Shown here: piece by piece, positions 28,301-37,657 of the stretch
Position numbering within the stretch: the first letter of the stretch is position 1
How the letters are laid out: each line of letters opens with the position of its first letter
Virus record (IMG/VR): IMGVR_UViG_3300007513_000001
Span: 124,001-188,000 of that record
Direction: 5' to 3' (one strand)
Length of the DNA stretch: 64,000 bases
Source of the DNA: a virus
Notes under the pieces: generated by a model
What the model saw: the letters and a program-made list of their open reading frames with translations, nothing else
Database searches by the model: none
Told to the model about the DNA's origin: nothing
Position numbers and translations under genes: made by a program

Positions 28301-31138
28301 CCAACAATGAGATCTATCCACGAGAACTTTTGTAATGATGATGGTACTTTAGCTGCTACTGGAAAACCATTAGCAGAAATATTCGGCCATATTATTGATA
28401 ATATGGCAATGATAATGAAGCAGACTTATCCATTTTTTCATGTTGCTTATATACAATGGGAAGGGGTTGGTACCTCAAATGCCTATACGCGTTTTCCAAT
28501 ACTCGGAAATTATCACAACATGGTAGACGGAGATGCTGTTGCATCTGGAGAAACTCGAGAAAAAGTCGGCGCGCCCGTTTATCCCAGGATGCTGTACCCC
28601 TATTACAATTCCCACCACGATGATGCACTCGACAATGACAAGTTGTTGAAATACACTGACCACCTCGTTGAGCAATGGATTGAAATGAACCTGAGACAGA
28701 ACGACGATACCGCGACACATCTTGCAGTCGATATGCAAAATGTGACAACTAGCTGGTATGGTATGGAACAGACTGACTCGAATAAGATAGGCGAGGGCGT
28801 GGGTACCGCCATCAGCGGCGAACGAAGCCGTACGGGTGACACGATTAGATCAAATTTTGTTGGCGAAGAGGTTATATGGAACCGCGTTACTTTTCCAGAA
28901 ATTCTTGAAGCCGATGATATTATTTATTGGGATTCTACTTCGAATCACGACGACCAGGATATTTCATTAATAGATTTTTCTGTGCTTTTTGCCTTGACAG
29001 GAAACACGAGTTTAGATTCATTCGCGGATTCGGAAGTAAACGATCTCACAGACTTCACCGGAAGAGCTAGGTGGATAAAGGGAGGCTATTATAATAGCGA
29101 CGACGAAAACGTCGATGCATGGGGAGACATCATCTCATCTGGAGATACCGGTATGACGCCTCGCGCTTTTTGGGTGCCATGGTATATAGCTGCGATTCCC
29201 ACTATTATTGAAAAGCTACTAGAGTTAGAAATAACTCCTGCTGATACTGGTGCGCTCTCTTATACTTCATCTGATAGTGTTCTACAACGAATGATGGGTG
29301 GATTGGTTGAAAACAGTTCGGGGATATATAGTTTTGGAGATGACGGGATATTATTGGGTGTAGCCCCAATGTTATCTTTAACAGGCTACACCCCTTATTT
29401 AAACTCTGGAGGCACCGGGCCGACCGGTTATGCTGGCGTCGGTGGCCTGGGTCAAACAGGTAATGGGGGTGATGCTCGATTTGGTGGCACAGTCACCAAC
29501 GGCCATCTCCGATACATAAATAATTATATAAATAAGCTTTGGAGAGGTTTGATTTTATCCTGTAGAGAACCATATTTTAAAGCTATAGCTTTTAATTTGT
29601 TTGATAAGTTCGGCGAAAGAATCGAAGATTATTCTGGCACCGCTATTAAAGCTTTTAACAGAGACGGCGATGCGAAGAACCTCGAGCCGGTGGTTGAATA
29701 TATTAGTGATCTTATAGAGTCAGGCGAAGCTGGTGCCGATATATTGCAGAATTTAACAGATCAGCAGATGGCTTTGAAATATTTATCTTTTTATCGTCAG
29801 AAAGGAGATAGCAGCAGTGGATTGATACCAGCACAAGAGACCATAGACTCTAAATTAATGGCGGCAATTAATTTAATGTTTGACACCCGTGATATGTCAA
29901 AAGAGGGTTTGAGAACGTTGTGTTTTGGTATACCTGCTACCGGCGTAGAAGAGTTTGATGATTCCTCAAGTGCTAGTAATACCCTGGGTGGCTCTAGATA
30001 TATCCCACAAAACATGTGGATAGGAATTACAGGTTACAATTTTGAATACCCTCAAGTGTCACTAGAGCCCATTTGCATACCTTTTAATGCCAATTTGTTC
30101 GTTGTTACTGAAAGTTTTGAAGACTTAACTATTGAAGATATATTGTCTTATGGATCGATTAGCGATATAAGAGATAATATGAAATTCTTAAAAGCAGAAT
30201 TAAGCGTACAAGAAGGCGAAGGGGAATCGACTCAAATAATAGTGAATGATGACGTTAGGATTGCTACTTTATCTGATTTGTATGGAGATGATTTAAATGA
30301 TAGAATTCTTGTATCAGCATACCATATTCTAAGAAGCTATTTGTTAGAAAATTATTATAGGATAGTTTTAGGTGTCAGCATAAATGAAGACACATTCCCA
30401 AGCACCTCAGAAGAACTTGGTCTAGGAATTAATGATTATGCTTCTAATTTTGCTGAAGCTCTTTCATCTGAATTTTCATCCTACAATTCTGGAGTTTCAT
30501 CGGCAGTTTCTCAAGTGATGAGCTCATTATCAACTTCAGTTTCAAATTACAATACAATCGCTTCTGGATTTAGCACAACGTTGGGAGCAACTAGATTTGA
30601 AGATCTTTCAGATGAAATTTTAGATTCTGCCACTAATGCTGTGGGGTCAAGATTATATACTGCGGAATCTATGCGGCAGCAAATTATCGGAGCTAAGAGA
30701 TTTGATAGAGTTATATTTTTCCCATTTCATCCAGACGATTTTTGCGTACGCTGGGAAAACTCAGTGGGCACAACTGCGGGATCTCCAGCATGGGATGATA
30801 TGGTGCCTTATACTACTGGTGATGATGTCAGAGAATTGATAGGCTACCGCTTCACTGGCGAAACCGAGACCGCCGTCACTTTAGACGATGAGGGCTGGAT
30901 TTTAACTACCGGAGTAGAAGAAGCTGCAGACGGTGATGACACTGTACAAGAAAGTGATTATAATAATCTTTATGATAATATGCTCTTCAGCTACTCCGGT
31001 CTCGTGGAATACAGTTCCTGGGGCACTGTGATTGACACAGGGATAAAATTTAAAGCTCGTGACGGTGAAAATAGTATTAATTTCTTTAGAGCTTCCGTAA
31101 TTATATACGACGGAAATACGTTGGGAGACGATGCATAA
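25337..31138 (+). CDS. 1933-aa giant structural protein, unknown
   Basis: A very long soluble protein with a Ser/Thr-rich N-terminal 60 residues and then a mixed helix and strand region (LNPLRPELLAILDL near 75). There is a central part with many Trp, Tyr and His residues and a GGTGPTGYAGVGGLG glycine segment near residue 1360. The C-terminal part has Ser-rich coiled-coil-like helices around residues 1690-1760. There is no signal peptide, no long hydrophobic tape-measure helices and no enzyme motif. It begins five bases after the previous stop and ends in a TAATG overlap with the next gene. Several short stretches use GC-rich codons unlike the rest of the gene. It is probably a baseplate or tail-tip scaffold-sized protein. 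Confidence 0.75.
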   Translation: MSGTNDSTNFNLWTTDNLSTTSGESAVDISASSVALDSSVSDIPSTTNSSSGLSTTSATIDNAGTNRMLTEVLLNPLRPELLAILDLKSFKESSDGGLTRTDSSFYDYAVAKLAVRASDASTVAETIESLSTSYPDEFRSALAQYETSLSSSSSEIEMLKLAYMLKQYAILGPNFRDFLEIFDFEGSTSVDLGLVTDDEYNVYDYYRKVFGIREDDDIYVPSSTFFAEAIQQTAFMTVIGAPYTIMGFDLKSYDSDLRPTMSRSYVGWSNNFALPESSGPGKYNVFRRGGRSTEMGNISTMRRGGNRGYLDAERAVRIRVAVYNSLDGESENAYQSKHYPHTQVFSSILGNNLNSSYVVKQCQKTDGAFDTVLWSILKKKAGAIVNTSFSTPGASIFKSLAGWDPYLQTRFNSSKLEDDSLINRQFLPDLTMFENGIMGAAFEENECYVEKCKVQYTSDTGDTVETSSIRKTINEAFGSVDGSISFGDYESIANNLSSACKDFGKAMGKMHRSGKYQNLNKAEQNAPMNKGIFKNYPQTAFDPGSVFSACLETFKERFAENFEEYYLWYGFQLDPTIPDASTSWPRGMHATSTENMLGMFSQPDPHHIKRFASLMAYGIINSDDQVGNNNARCFGLAIAKQIAGAFVGDFYKGHLTFSNETEEVVEFETVTSTDSEGNPTTSVQETKFMAKVNANPLTGAPASLRGSSSGVWGVLVPPKDLVASDGSIMKNVADMNVDTDKATVSSDYLAIYQRSAHGNGFIADNAFAGESLGGTNFSDMQLSGWMQWAPWFNPEADNIYGGGAHFFTKQFCSLRSAGGGGQAYLKDKFDELLESSYQEAEISWGADTLHASGKTFTPKDSLFEACNMWKYSWHWAKDFHEESDVPYIPLLANLWAAEMIEMCLLTFRKILKTRGHNIGPASPADLCFPFEANTAPYTDSGGYADIIMDNLERVGETDCEDFPASECFWQAEAHDQDYSTGIGFRYWVPTMRSIHENFCNDDGTLAATGKPLAEIFGHIIDNMAMIMKQTYPFFHVAYIQWEGVGTSNAYTRFPILGNYHNMVDGDAVASGETREKVGAPVYPRMLYPYYNSHHDDALDNDKLLKYTDHLVEQWIEMNLRQNDDTATHLAVDMQNVTTSWYGMEQTDSNKIGEGVGTAISGERSRTGDTIRSNFVGEEVIWNRVTFPEILEADDIIYWDSTSNHDDQDISLIDFSVLFALTGNTSLDSFADSEVNDLTDFTGRARWIKGGYYNSDDENVDAWGDIISSGDTGMTPRAFWVPWYIAAIPTIIEKLLELEITPADTGALSYTSSDSVLQRMMGGLVENSSGIYSFGDDGILLGVAPMLSLTGYTPYLNSGGTGPTGYAGVGGLGQTGNGGDARFGGTVTNGHLRYINNYINKLWRGLILSCREPYFKAIAFNLFDKFGERIEDYSGTAIKAFNRDGDAKNLEPVVEYISDLIESGEAGADILQNLTDQQMALKYLSFYRQKGDSSSGLIPAQETIDSKLMAAINLMFDTRDMSKEGLRTLCFGIPATGVEEFDDSSSASNTLGGSRYIPQNMWIGITGYNFEYPQVSLEPICIPFNANLFVVTESFEDLTIEDILSYGSISDIRDNMKFLKAELSVQEGEGESTQIIVNDDVRIATLSDLYGDDLNDRILVSAYHILRSYLLENYYRIVLGVSINEDTFPSTSEELGLGINDYASNFAEALSSEFSSYNSGVSSAVSQVMSSLSTSVSNYNTIASGFSTTLGATRFEDLSDEILDSATNAVGSRLYTAESMRQQIIGAKRFDRVIFFPFHPDDFCVRWENSVGTTAGSPAWDDMVPYTTGDDVRELIGYRFTGETETAVTLDDEGWILTTGVEEAADGDDTVQESDYNNLYDNMLFSYSGLVEYSSWGTVIDTGIKFKARDGENSINFFRASVIIYDGNTLGDDA

Positions 31139-32907
31139 TGACAACTAGTTATCCATCATACGGAGCCTTTGTTTTTGACGTACCAGAACCAGGCAGTTTT
31201 TCTGGGCAATTTATATACAATTTTTATGTTTCTAATGAAAGAACTTCTATAAATACGCATATAGTTGAAGAAGTTGATGGCGAAGAAAAAGATTATGGCT
31301 ACGCTCGATATATTCAATTAGAGCTTACACCTCCAGTAGATGCTTCACTGTTATCGGCAGTAGAAACTATTGACATTGAAGCTGCAGAAAAAGCAGCTAT
31401 TCTAAACACATACTATGACACACTGAATTCTGAACATACAATTCAAGGAAACAATTTTTCTACTATTACGTTAGAAGATTCTGAAATTTCTGGAGATGTT
31501 ACGGCAGCCATTATTGAAGCAGCCGCAACCCAGTCTGGATTCACTAATCTTGGTTTGGCAGATGCTTTGAGTTTGATGTCTACAACCAAAGATGTTCTTG
31601 ACGTAGATGCTTTAATGAATGGAGCTCAAATAGATTCTGCGAATGAATATTCTTATTACGATCCATCTTTGGGAACGGCTGTTCAATACTCTCAAACAGA
31701 AGAAAATGGTGAATTTTCGATGACGTTTGCTGTTAATAATAAATTTTTATCTGATATTTTAGCCTTTTCAGAATCTGCTCCATTGAGCTCCCTGTTTGGA
31801 AAAATAGATTCAGATTTATCATCTGCTGCATCCACTCAGGCTGGTGCTAGAGCAGGTCAAGATTCTTCTTTGCTGTCTATAGACCAATATATGCCAACAA
31901 TGCAGGTTATGTCTGAAGAATCTTCTACATCTTCAGATTCTGGTTTTATGCCAGGAATTGCTTTCATGGGGTATGTAGTTGATAAAAGCGAAATAATAGA
32001 TTCTTCTACAGAAGAATTCATTACCAGAGCATTTTTTACTGGAGATAACACGGATGCTTTAGACAGCGTTGCAGATTACGAAGTTAAATACGGCTCCACT
32101 TATTGTTATCAAATAAGTACGGTTTATTTGCTACGGTGGAATGAATATTCTGCTTCTGGTGAGGATACAATAACAACACAAAAATATTCTTTAGTTAAGT
32201 CTCGCTCTGCTCCAAAAGCTGTTGTAGAGTGTGTCGAAAAAATACCACCAGAGCCACCATCTGGAGTCGAGTTTCATAGAAATTCTAATGGAACTATAAA
32301 AATAATTTGGACTCCAGGCGCAAACCCTCAATTAGACGTTGTAAAATATCAAGTTTTTAGAAGGTCTTCTATTGATGATCCATTCGTTCTTCAAATGGAA
32401 ATAGATTTTGACTACACCGAAGATCAACAAGAACCATCTGAAAATGTTCCATCTCAATATATCAACAAAGTAGAATACCAAATATGTTCTTATACTGATT
32501 CTGGCTTTGATAATGAATCTGATTATATTTACGCTATTTGTGCTGTCGACACGCATATGCTGAGCTCAAACTATTCAGCGCAATATAGAGTAAAATATGA
32601 TAAAACTAACGGCCAGCTCGATATTTCATGGATTTCTCCTAAAGGGTCTCCGAAGCCATATCCAAATTTTTTAATTCCGGGTATTTTAACAGAAGATTCA
32701 ATTAAAGACAGCTTACATAGTTATCTTAAGATATATTTTACGCCAGACTATTATAAAATATTAGATGCTGATGGTGTTGACAGTCAATTTATTCCTTGGA
32801 CTAATGCTAATGATATCGGTGGCGCTAGAATGCAAATAATTAACTTAGATAGGCAAAATAGTAAAAATATAAGAATTAGATTCAAAGATCAGAGGACTAT
32901 ATCTTAA
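31138..32907 (+). CDS. 589-aa structural protein with FN3-like region
   Basis: It starts in a TAATG overlap with the 1933-aa gene. Residues 1-365 are beta-rich and acidic without a known family. Residues about 369-470 have a fibronectin type III look: a PPEPPSGVEFH entry strand, an IKIIWTPG strand, VVKYQVFRRSS and a later YAICAVDTHMLSS strand. FN3 domains are common in phage tail and baseplate proteins, where they probably help attachment or spacing. The C-terminus continues with a second strand-rich section starting near YRVKYDK. A weak hairpin terminator covers its stop codon. Function in the virion is inferred. Confidence 0.75.
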   Translation: MTTSYPSYGAFVFDVPEPGSFSGQFIYNFYVSNERTSINTHIVEEVDGEEKDYGYARYIQLELTPPVDASLLSAVETIDIEAAEKAAILNTYYDTLNSEHTIQGNNFSTITLEDSEISGDVTAAIIEAAATQSGFTNLGLADALSLMSTTKDVLDVDALMNGAQIDSANEYSYYDPSLGTAVQYSQTEENGEFSMTFAVNNKFLSDILAFSESAPLSSLFGKIDSDLSSAASTQAGARAGQDSSLLSIDQYMPTMQVMSEESSTSSDSGFMPGIAFMGYVVDKSEIIDSSTEEFITRAFFTGDNTDALDSVADYEVKYGSTYCYQISTVYLLRWNEYSASGEDTITTQKYSLVKSRSAPKAVVECVEKIPPEPPSGVEFHRNSNGTIKIIWTPGANPQLDVVKYQVFRRSSIDDPFVLQMEIDFDYTEDQQEPSENVPSQYINKVEYQICSYTDSGFDNESDYIYAICAVDTHMLSSNYSAQYRVKYDKTNGQLDISWISPKGSPKPYPNFLIPGILTEDSIKDSLHSYLKIYFTPDYYKILDADGVDSQFIPWTNANDIGGARMQIINLDRQNSKNIRIRFKDQRTIS

Positions 32908-32924
32908 CAAGCATGCTTGTTTTT
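32906..32924 (+). terminator. Weak hairpin terminator, perfect palindrome at stop codon
   Basis: AACAAGCATGCTTGTT (32906-32921) is a perfect 16-base palindrome that begins within the TAA stop of the 589-aa gene and is followed by T to 32924. The stem is short and partly A-T, so termination would be incomplete. It might instead be a protein-binding palindrome. Confidence 0.5.
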
Positions 32925-32955
32925 AATATGATTCTCTTGTTTATTAGGGTTGAAT

Positions 32956-32963
32956 ATATTTAT
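32956..32963 (+). promoter_or_regulatory. Candidate phage promoter core ATATTTAT
   Basis: Found in the context TTGAATATATTTATTTG, 41 bases before the ATG of the 234-aa gene. That is the same distance as the elements at 8710 and 50507. It follows the weak terminator at 32906, as expected for a new transcription unit. Confidence 0.5.
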
Positions 32964-33004
32964 TTGATGAGTAGTATTGCTATAATTAAAGCATTGGAGA
33001 AAAA

Positions 33005-33709
33005 ATGGGATTTTTAGATCACTCTACCAACAATATTATTGTGGATGCAGTTTTAACTGACATTGGAAGAAAAAAACTCGCTGAAGGAACCTTTTCAATA
33101 TCAAAATTTGGTTTGGGCGATGACGAAGTAGACTACACTATTATTAAAAAGTTTGGTAGAACAGTCGGTAAAGAGAAAATAGAGAAGAACACGCCCGTGT
33201 TCGAAGCTCAGACTAACGCTGATTTAGCTTTAAAACATAAGTTAGTAACAGTCAGCAATCCATATTTAACGAAACTGCCGTATTTAGAAGTTTCTTCAAC
33301 ATCAAATGTTACGGAAGCAACTAGAGGAGTAACTTCAACTATTTCAGTAGTTCAGAAACCAGATGATCTGTTTTCGTCTTCTACTGCGACGGGTGCTTCT
33401 GATGTAAGAGATACTCTTTTTACAATTGAATATGATTCTAGATTTTTGTCCCTATCGACTGCGAGCTCTACTGTTGGTAATAACAATATAGCTACTGCGA
33501 CAGTTGACTATTCCGGAAACGCTAGCGCCTCAGGTTGGAACGGAGCGGCTGTTACGCTATCGTTTACAGTGAGAAGCTTTTCTGATTCTTATTTTGCGTA
33601 TTATTCTACTAACGCTTCTAACAGCACTATAACGACTTATGTTGAAATTACTGGCGTGTTCAGTGGCCAACGAGTAGTTCAAGCAGTAAACATCGTTAAA
33701 TCATCATAA
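33005..33709 (+). CDS. 234-aa structural protein, GFLDHST-type N-terminus
   Basis: The first 50 residues share a pattern with the 318-aa protein at 21044: G-x-L-D-x-x-T, then D-x-x-x-T-x-x-GRxxxAxG, then an acidic segment ending in Y. Residues 95-234 form a likely immunoglobulin-like beta domain, with LFTIEYDSRFLSL, VTLSFTVRSF and a closing VVQAVNIVKS strand. GGAG precedes the ATG by five bases. It leads a group of three structural genes that ends at 37657. It is most likely a small baseplate or tail-fibre connector, inferred from its paralogue and neighbours. Confidence 0.75.
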   Translation: MGFLDHSTNNIIVDAVLTDIGRKKLAEGTFSISKFGLGDDEVDYTIIKKFGRTVGKEKIEKNTPVFEAQTNADLALKHKLVTVSNPYLTKLPYLEVSSTSNVTEATRGVTSTISVVQKPDDLFSSSTATGASDVRDTLFTIEYDSRFLSLSTASSTVGNNNIATATVDYSGNASASGWNGAAVTLSFTVRSFSDSYFAYYSTNASNSTITTYVEITGVFSGQRVVQAVNIVKSS

Positions 33710-33723
33710 TGGAGAAATTTTAA

Positions 33724-35109
33724 ATGGCAACTTTTACTAGCATAAATGCCAGCGCTGGAGATTCTACTACGTCTACTAGCGATTTGACTCAATTAGTAGA
33801 CGTCATCCAAGAAGATGTCTCGGGGTCTAGTACCAGAAGAGCATATCAAGTTTTTGTTACGGGGGGTATCGGCCCTGGGGTGACTTCTTCTTTGTTTCAA
33901 ACAGTGTATGATCAAGATTTCTCTCTGCAGACTTCTAACGCGATCATGGATATGACTTTTGGGATATTTAGCGGAAGCTCTATGGTTACCGATGTAAGAA
34001 CTGGTATTGACACTAATGGAAAATACATGTTTCCATCCGAGTCTTTGATGATGCGAGAAAAACTCTCAAACTACGGTCAATATGCGCAAGTTCTATTAGG
34101 AAATGCAAACAAGCAGTTTTACGCCCCTGGAGTCACTGCCTTTGATAGCAGCTTAAGCAGTAACTCGCAACTTGGAATAAAGGGAGATAGAATAGAGCAG
34201 GCGCTATTTTTGAACTTCAGAAGACTTTTTGCTCGAGATGAGATCAAAAAAGAAACTTTTGCAATGAGATTATTTCAATCTGCCACTTTTGATAATTTTG
34301 ACTATTGGGACTCTTCTACAAATAGAAGATCTGATGAAGCAACCGCACTTCAAAAAGTCGGATGGTATCTTACAGGGTCTACTGGAATTTTTAATGGGTT
34401 AGATGCGTTTACTGGCTCTTGGGGATCTAATGTTTCGCGCACTTCTACCAGCGGATCATCTATTTATGCGGATATCAATGCTTCTACAAGACAGCTTAAA
34501 TCAGATGGAGGAGATGTAGCTTATATAGTCAACACTTCTAACACTAGCGAATATGTTGGATTAATGTTTTATGATCAAGGAATCGCAGTACTTGATATGG
34601 GTAAAATTTTCATGTATGATCAGCATATGTCGGGGACTATCTCGGCTATGCGAGCCGGCTCGACAACCAGCGACGGCATAACTATTAATCCGGGACAAAC
34701 TGTTATAGGAAATGGTAGATTTGGAAATCCAAATGCTCTCTTTATGCCAGACTTTTTATGTTCTGGGTCTATTGATAACATTATAGACCATCTTGCAACT
34801 TGCAGATTTGGTTCTGGTAGTTTAACATCAGCTACTTTTCAAAATGTCACTAAGATTAATTCTAACATCTATTTCTGCCGTGCTAAATCAAGTGAATACA
34901 ATTATTCATCTAACCCAAGTTATACGGACGAATCAGGAAATATTAATGTAATAGATGACCCCACGACAGACCAGAGAACGTTTACATATATCACAACTGT
35001 TGGATTATATGATTCTGCTAACAATCTATTGGCGGTCGCTAAGTTGTCTAGACCAATTGAAAAGAACGATGAAAAAGATCTTACTTTGAGAGTTCGTCTG
35101 GATTTCTAA
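33724..35109 (+). CDS. 461-aa tail/baseplate-type structural protein
   Basis: A mixed alpha/beta protein with no enzyme motif. The C-terminal 80 or so residues read EYNYSSNPSYTDESG, then TFTYITTVGLYDSANNLLAV, then LSRPIEKN and a final LTLRVRLDF. The last part of the 844-aa protein downstream has the same layout (NSSSNPTF, VAISEVLLHDNNLNVVGRA, LSQPVVK, LFRIKMDY). Related C-termini in neighbouring genes suggest the two products occupy similar positions in one assembly. A GGAG site precedes the start. The exact virion location cannot be read from the sequence. Confidence 0.75.
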   Translation: MATFTSINASAGDSTTSTSDLTQLVDVIQEDVSGSSTRRAYQVFVTGGIGPGVTSSLFQTVYDQDFSLQTSNAIMDMTFGIFSGSSMVTDVRTGIDTNGKYMFPSESLMMREKLSNYGQYAQVLLGNANKQFYAPGVTAFDSSLSSNSQLGIKGDRIEQALFLNFRRLFARDEIKKETFAMRLFQSATFDNFDYWDSSTNRRSDEATALQKVGWYLTGSTGIFNGLDAFTGSWGSNVSRTSTSGSSIYADINASTRQLKSDGGDVAYIVNTSNTSEYVGLMFYDQGIAVLDMGKIFMYDQHMSGTISAMRAGSTTSDGITINPGQTVIGNGRFGNPNALFMPDFLCSGSIDNIIDHLATCRFGSGSLTSATFQNVTKINSNIYFCRAKSSEYNYSSNPSYTDESGNINVIDDPTTDQRTFTYITTVGLYDSANNLLAVAKLSRPIEKNDEKDLTLRVRLDF

Positions 35110-35122
35110 GCGATGGATATAA

Positions 35123-37657
35123 ATGTCAATTATAGCATTAAATGCAAAGAATTTTGATGTCGTAACCCTACAGATGCATCCGAAGAGAATGTTCTCTTCA
35201 TCATCTAACGGAATTACGGGATCTATCTTCGTATATGCAGAGAGATCAACGTCTATAAAAGATCAAGCTCACCCGACTTATTCTTCATCTGCGGGAGCTT
35301 CTGGGTTTAATGATAGCAGTTTAGACGAATTTAGAAGCGTGTTGTGGGCTACAGCTTCTGTTGCCGAAGAGATAATGCAAGATGGAAATAGAAACTCTCA
35401 TGGAGTTCTTTTATCAGATCTAGGATTATCAACCACTCTCTTTCCATCTTCGTCGGTTCAGCCGATGGTCTCTAGCGGCTCCCTACACGATTCATTCGTT
35501 CACTATCTCACGGGAGTAAATGAAGTTGTTCAGTCTCCAAACTTGAAAAAATATGTAGAGATTTTAAGGTTTAAACCAACTAATAAATTTACTTCAGACA
35601 CTCTTAGAAAAACTGTAGTAGTCAATAATCTTTTCAAATATTACAGAGTTCAATATCCGCAAGCTCAATTTTCTTACACTAACTATAATGCTATTAATTT
35701 CTTTACAGCATCGTCGGTTTCTCCAAACAGAGCGCTAATTTATCCTTCGCCTTCTACTACAGCCGATCCAAGCGTAGGGACTTATGCTATAACTGGTTCG
35801 TTTAATATTAGTTTTTATATAAACCCTAGATACACCACTGAAGGTCCTGAACTAGAATATAAAGCGGGCACCCTTATGCACATGAGTTCCTGCTATGCTG
35901 TGACTCTCCATACGGGCTCAGGACTAAACATGAAAGGGCTGCCTAACACTTTCCGAGTGGCACTTCAGCTATCATCGTCAGCCGATACAAAACCTTCTGA
36001 GATAGATTTAAGCATTAAAAATAATTCTAGATCTTACCCGCAAGATTTAATATTTGTCTCAGACGAGCATTCTTTAAAATTAAATCACTGGCATCATGTG
36101 TCGATCAACTATATGGGCAAAGCGGCCTGGGCTGAGGGGGGAACTGGGTCTTTTTGGATAGACGGTGTGGAACAGAATAAATCTATGTTTAGTGTCCCAT
36201 CTAGTTCTTTCAACGAACCGTTTTATACGAAGTTTAATCCGTTGTTTATCGGAAATTATTACGATGGCCAGAACTCTGGAGCGACATCAGATCTCCGCGC
36301 GTTTTTTAACGAAAATGCAGCGTCAACAGAAGGTGTACAAGATTGGGGCGTTGGTTTTTCATCAGACCCAACTGCCACTCTTTTAAATCATCCACTAAAT
36401 GCAGAATTTCACGATCTTAGAATATACAATAGAGTTAATACTACTAACGAAATTATAACTGCTAGCATCAAAGGTCCCTCAAGAGAAGTGTTGGATGCGT
36501 CGATTAAATTTTATTTACCCCCATTTTTTACTAAAGATAGCACATCTAGAAAAGTTTTGAGAACACCGTTTCAGTCTATAAAACAAAAAACCGAGCAGCC
36601 ATTTAATACTTGGTTATCTTTTGACGTAGATGGAAAAGATATAAATTTGCAAAATTTTGTTAGAGATCATCGTCATCACACGTTCCCCCGGTTGTTTCAT
36701 CTTACATCTTCAGAAATATCTGATACGACTAAAGATTGGCAGACCGCGAATCGACTTCTTTACGAATTTGGCGTTCAGTCTTCTTATGTTAGGGCAAGAA
36801 ATCTTACTATTGTTCCATGCGACAATGGGTTATTTAGTCCATCTTTCGATCTTTTAATGACAGCTTCAGATCCGAATGGAGTTACTTCTATTTTGGGTTC
36901 TGCACCGGCCTCAGGATCTTTTATAAGTTCTTATGTTGATGATTTGGGCCTCTCTAATCTTTCTTTGATAACTTTGAGAGATATGCATAAGATGCCTATG
37001 TTGGTCACAGGCACAATGCAAGACGATTCTGATAGCTCTTATGTAGTTCAAATGACAGAATCTGGTGATTGGTCAAGTCGTTCCGAACCGCAGATATTGC
37101 AGCTTACAAGAGATAATTCTTCTGATGAAGTAGTATTTTTTGATTCTTCTAATTTATTCTATGGTCAATCTATTAAACCTGGAACTTATTCTTTGTTCGA
37201 TAAAGCTATTACTGGGTCTAATGGAAAAGTTTCGATGAGAATAGTTGATGACCTAAGAGGAAATCTATATAGGGCTGACTCTGCAACTCCACCAGCCACT
37301 TGGAATTCAGTTGGAAATGTTCTTTACGAAGAAGGTATCTCTATTATAAAATCTCCAAATATTCTATTTTTTGGAAGAGATCAATTTGAAGTAAATCTAG
37401 AAGGCTACCAAAATGTCCATTCGCAAGAAGTGAATATTAACGCCAACGTAGGAAGAATTAACTCATCTTCAAATCCCACGTTTCATCCCATGAAACCAGA
37501 TAATTACGCGAATACTGACACGGATGTATTCGTTGCGATTAGTGAAGTCTTGCTTCATGATAATAACTTGAATGTCGTTGGTAGAGCACAGCTTTCTCAG
37601 CCAGTAGTTAAAAAAATAACTGATAAATATCTTTTTAGGATTAAAATGGATTATTAA
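35123..37657 (+). CDS. 844-aa structural protein with LamG-like domain
   Basis: Residues about 220-450 look like a LamG or concanavalin-type jelly roll: GSFNISFYINPRYT, then LNHWHHVSINYMGKA, a strand with FWIDGVEQN, and the closing AEFHDLRIYNRVNTTNEI. This is the second such domain in the window, after the 1866-aa protein. The C-terminus shares the SSNPTF to RIKMDY layout with the upstream 461-aa protein. Glycan or surface binding by a baseplate or tail-tip part is the usual role of such domains in phages; here it is inferred. The stop overlaps the RuvC-like gene start as TAATG. Confidence 0.8.
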   Translation: MSIIALNAKNFDVVTLQMHPKRMFSSSSNGITGSIFVYAERSTSIKDQAHPTYSSSAGASGFNDSSLDEFRSVLWATASVAEEIMQDGNRNSHGVLLSDLGLSTTLFPSSSVQPMVSSGSLHDSFVHYLTGVNEVVQSPNLKKYVEILRFKPTNKFTSDTLRKTVVVNNLFKYYRVQYPQAQFSYTNYNAINFFTASSVSPNRALIYPSPSTTADPSVGTYAITGSFNISFYINPRYTTEGPELEYKAGTLMHMSSCYAVTLHTGSGLNMKGLPNTFRVALQLSSSADTKPSEIDLSIKNNSRSYPQDLIFVSDEHSLKLNHWHHVSINYMGKAAWAEGGTGSFWIDGVEQNKSMFSVPSSSFNEPFYTKFNPLFIGNYYDGQNSGATSDLRAFFNENAASTEGVQDWGVGFSSDPTATLLNHPLNAEFHDLRIYNRVNTTNEIITASIKGPSREVLDASIKFYLPPFFTKDSTSRKVLRTPFQSIKQKTEQPFNTWLSFDVDGKDINLQNFVRDHRHHTFPRLFHLTSSEISDTTKDWQTANRLLYEFGVQSSYVRARNLTIVPCDNGLFSPSFDLLMTASDPNGVTSILGSAPASGSFISSYVDDLGLSNLSLITLRDMHKMPMLVTGTMQDDSDSSYVVQMTESGDWSSRSEPQILQLTRDNSSDEVVFFDSSNLFYGQSIKPGTYSLFDKAITGSNGKVSMRIVDDLRGNLYRADSATPPATWNSVGNVLYEEGISIIKSPNILFFGRDQFEVNLEGYQNVHSQEVNINANVGRINSSSNPTFHPMKPDNYANTDTDVFVAISEVLLHDNNLNVVGRAQLSQPVVKKITDKYLFRIKMDY

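Noticed and set aside
31246-31256. A TATAAATA match to the T4 late promoter
   Set aside because: It is inside the 589-aa gene and not followed by a gene start; none is seen in the gaps between genes.
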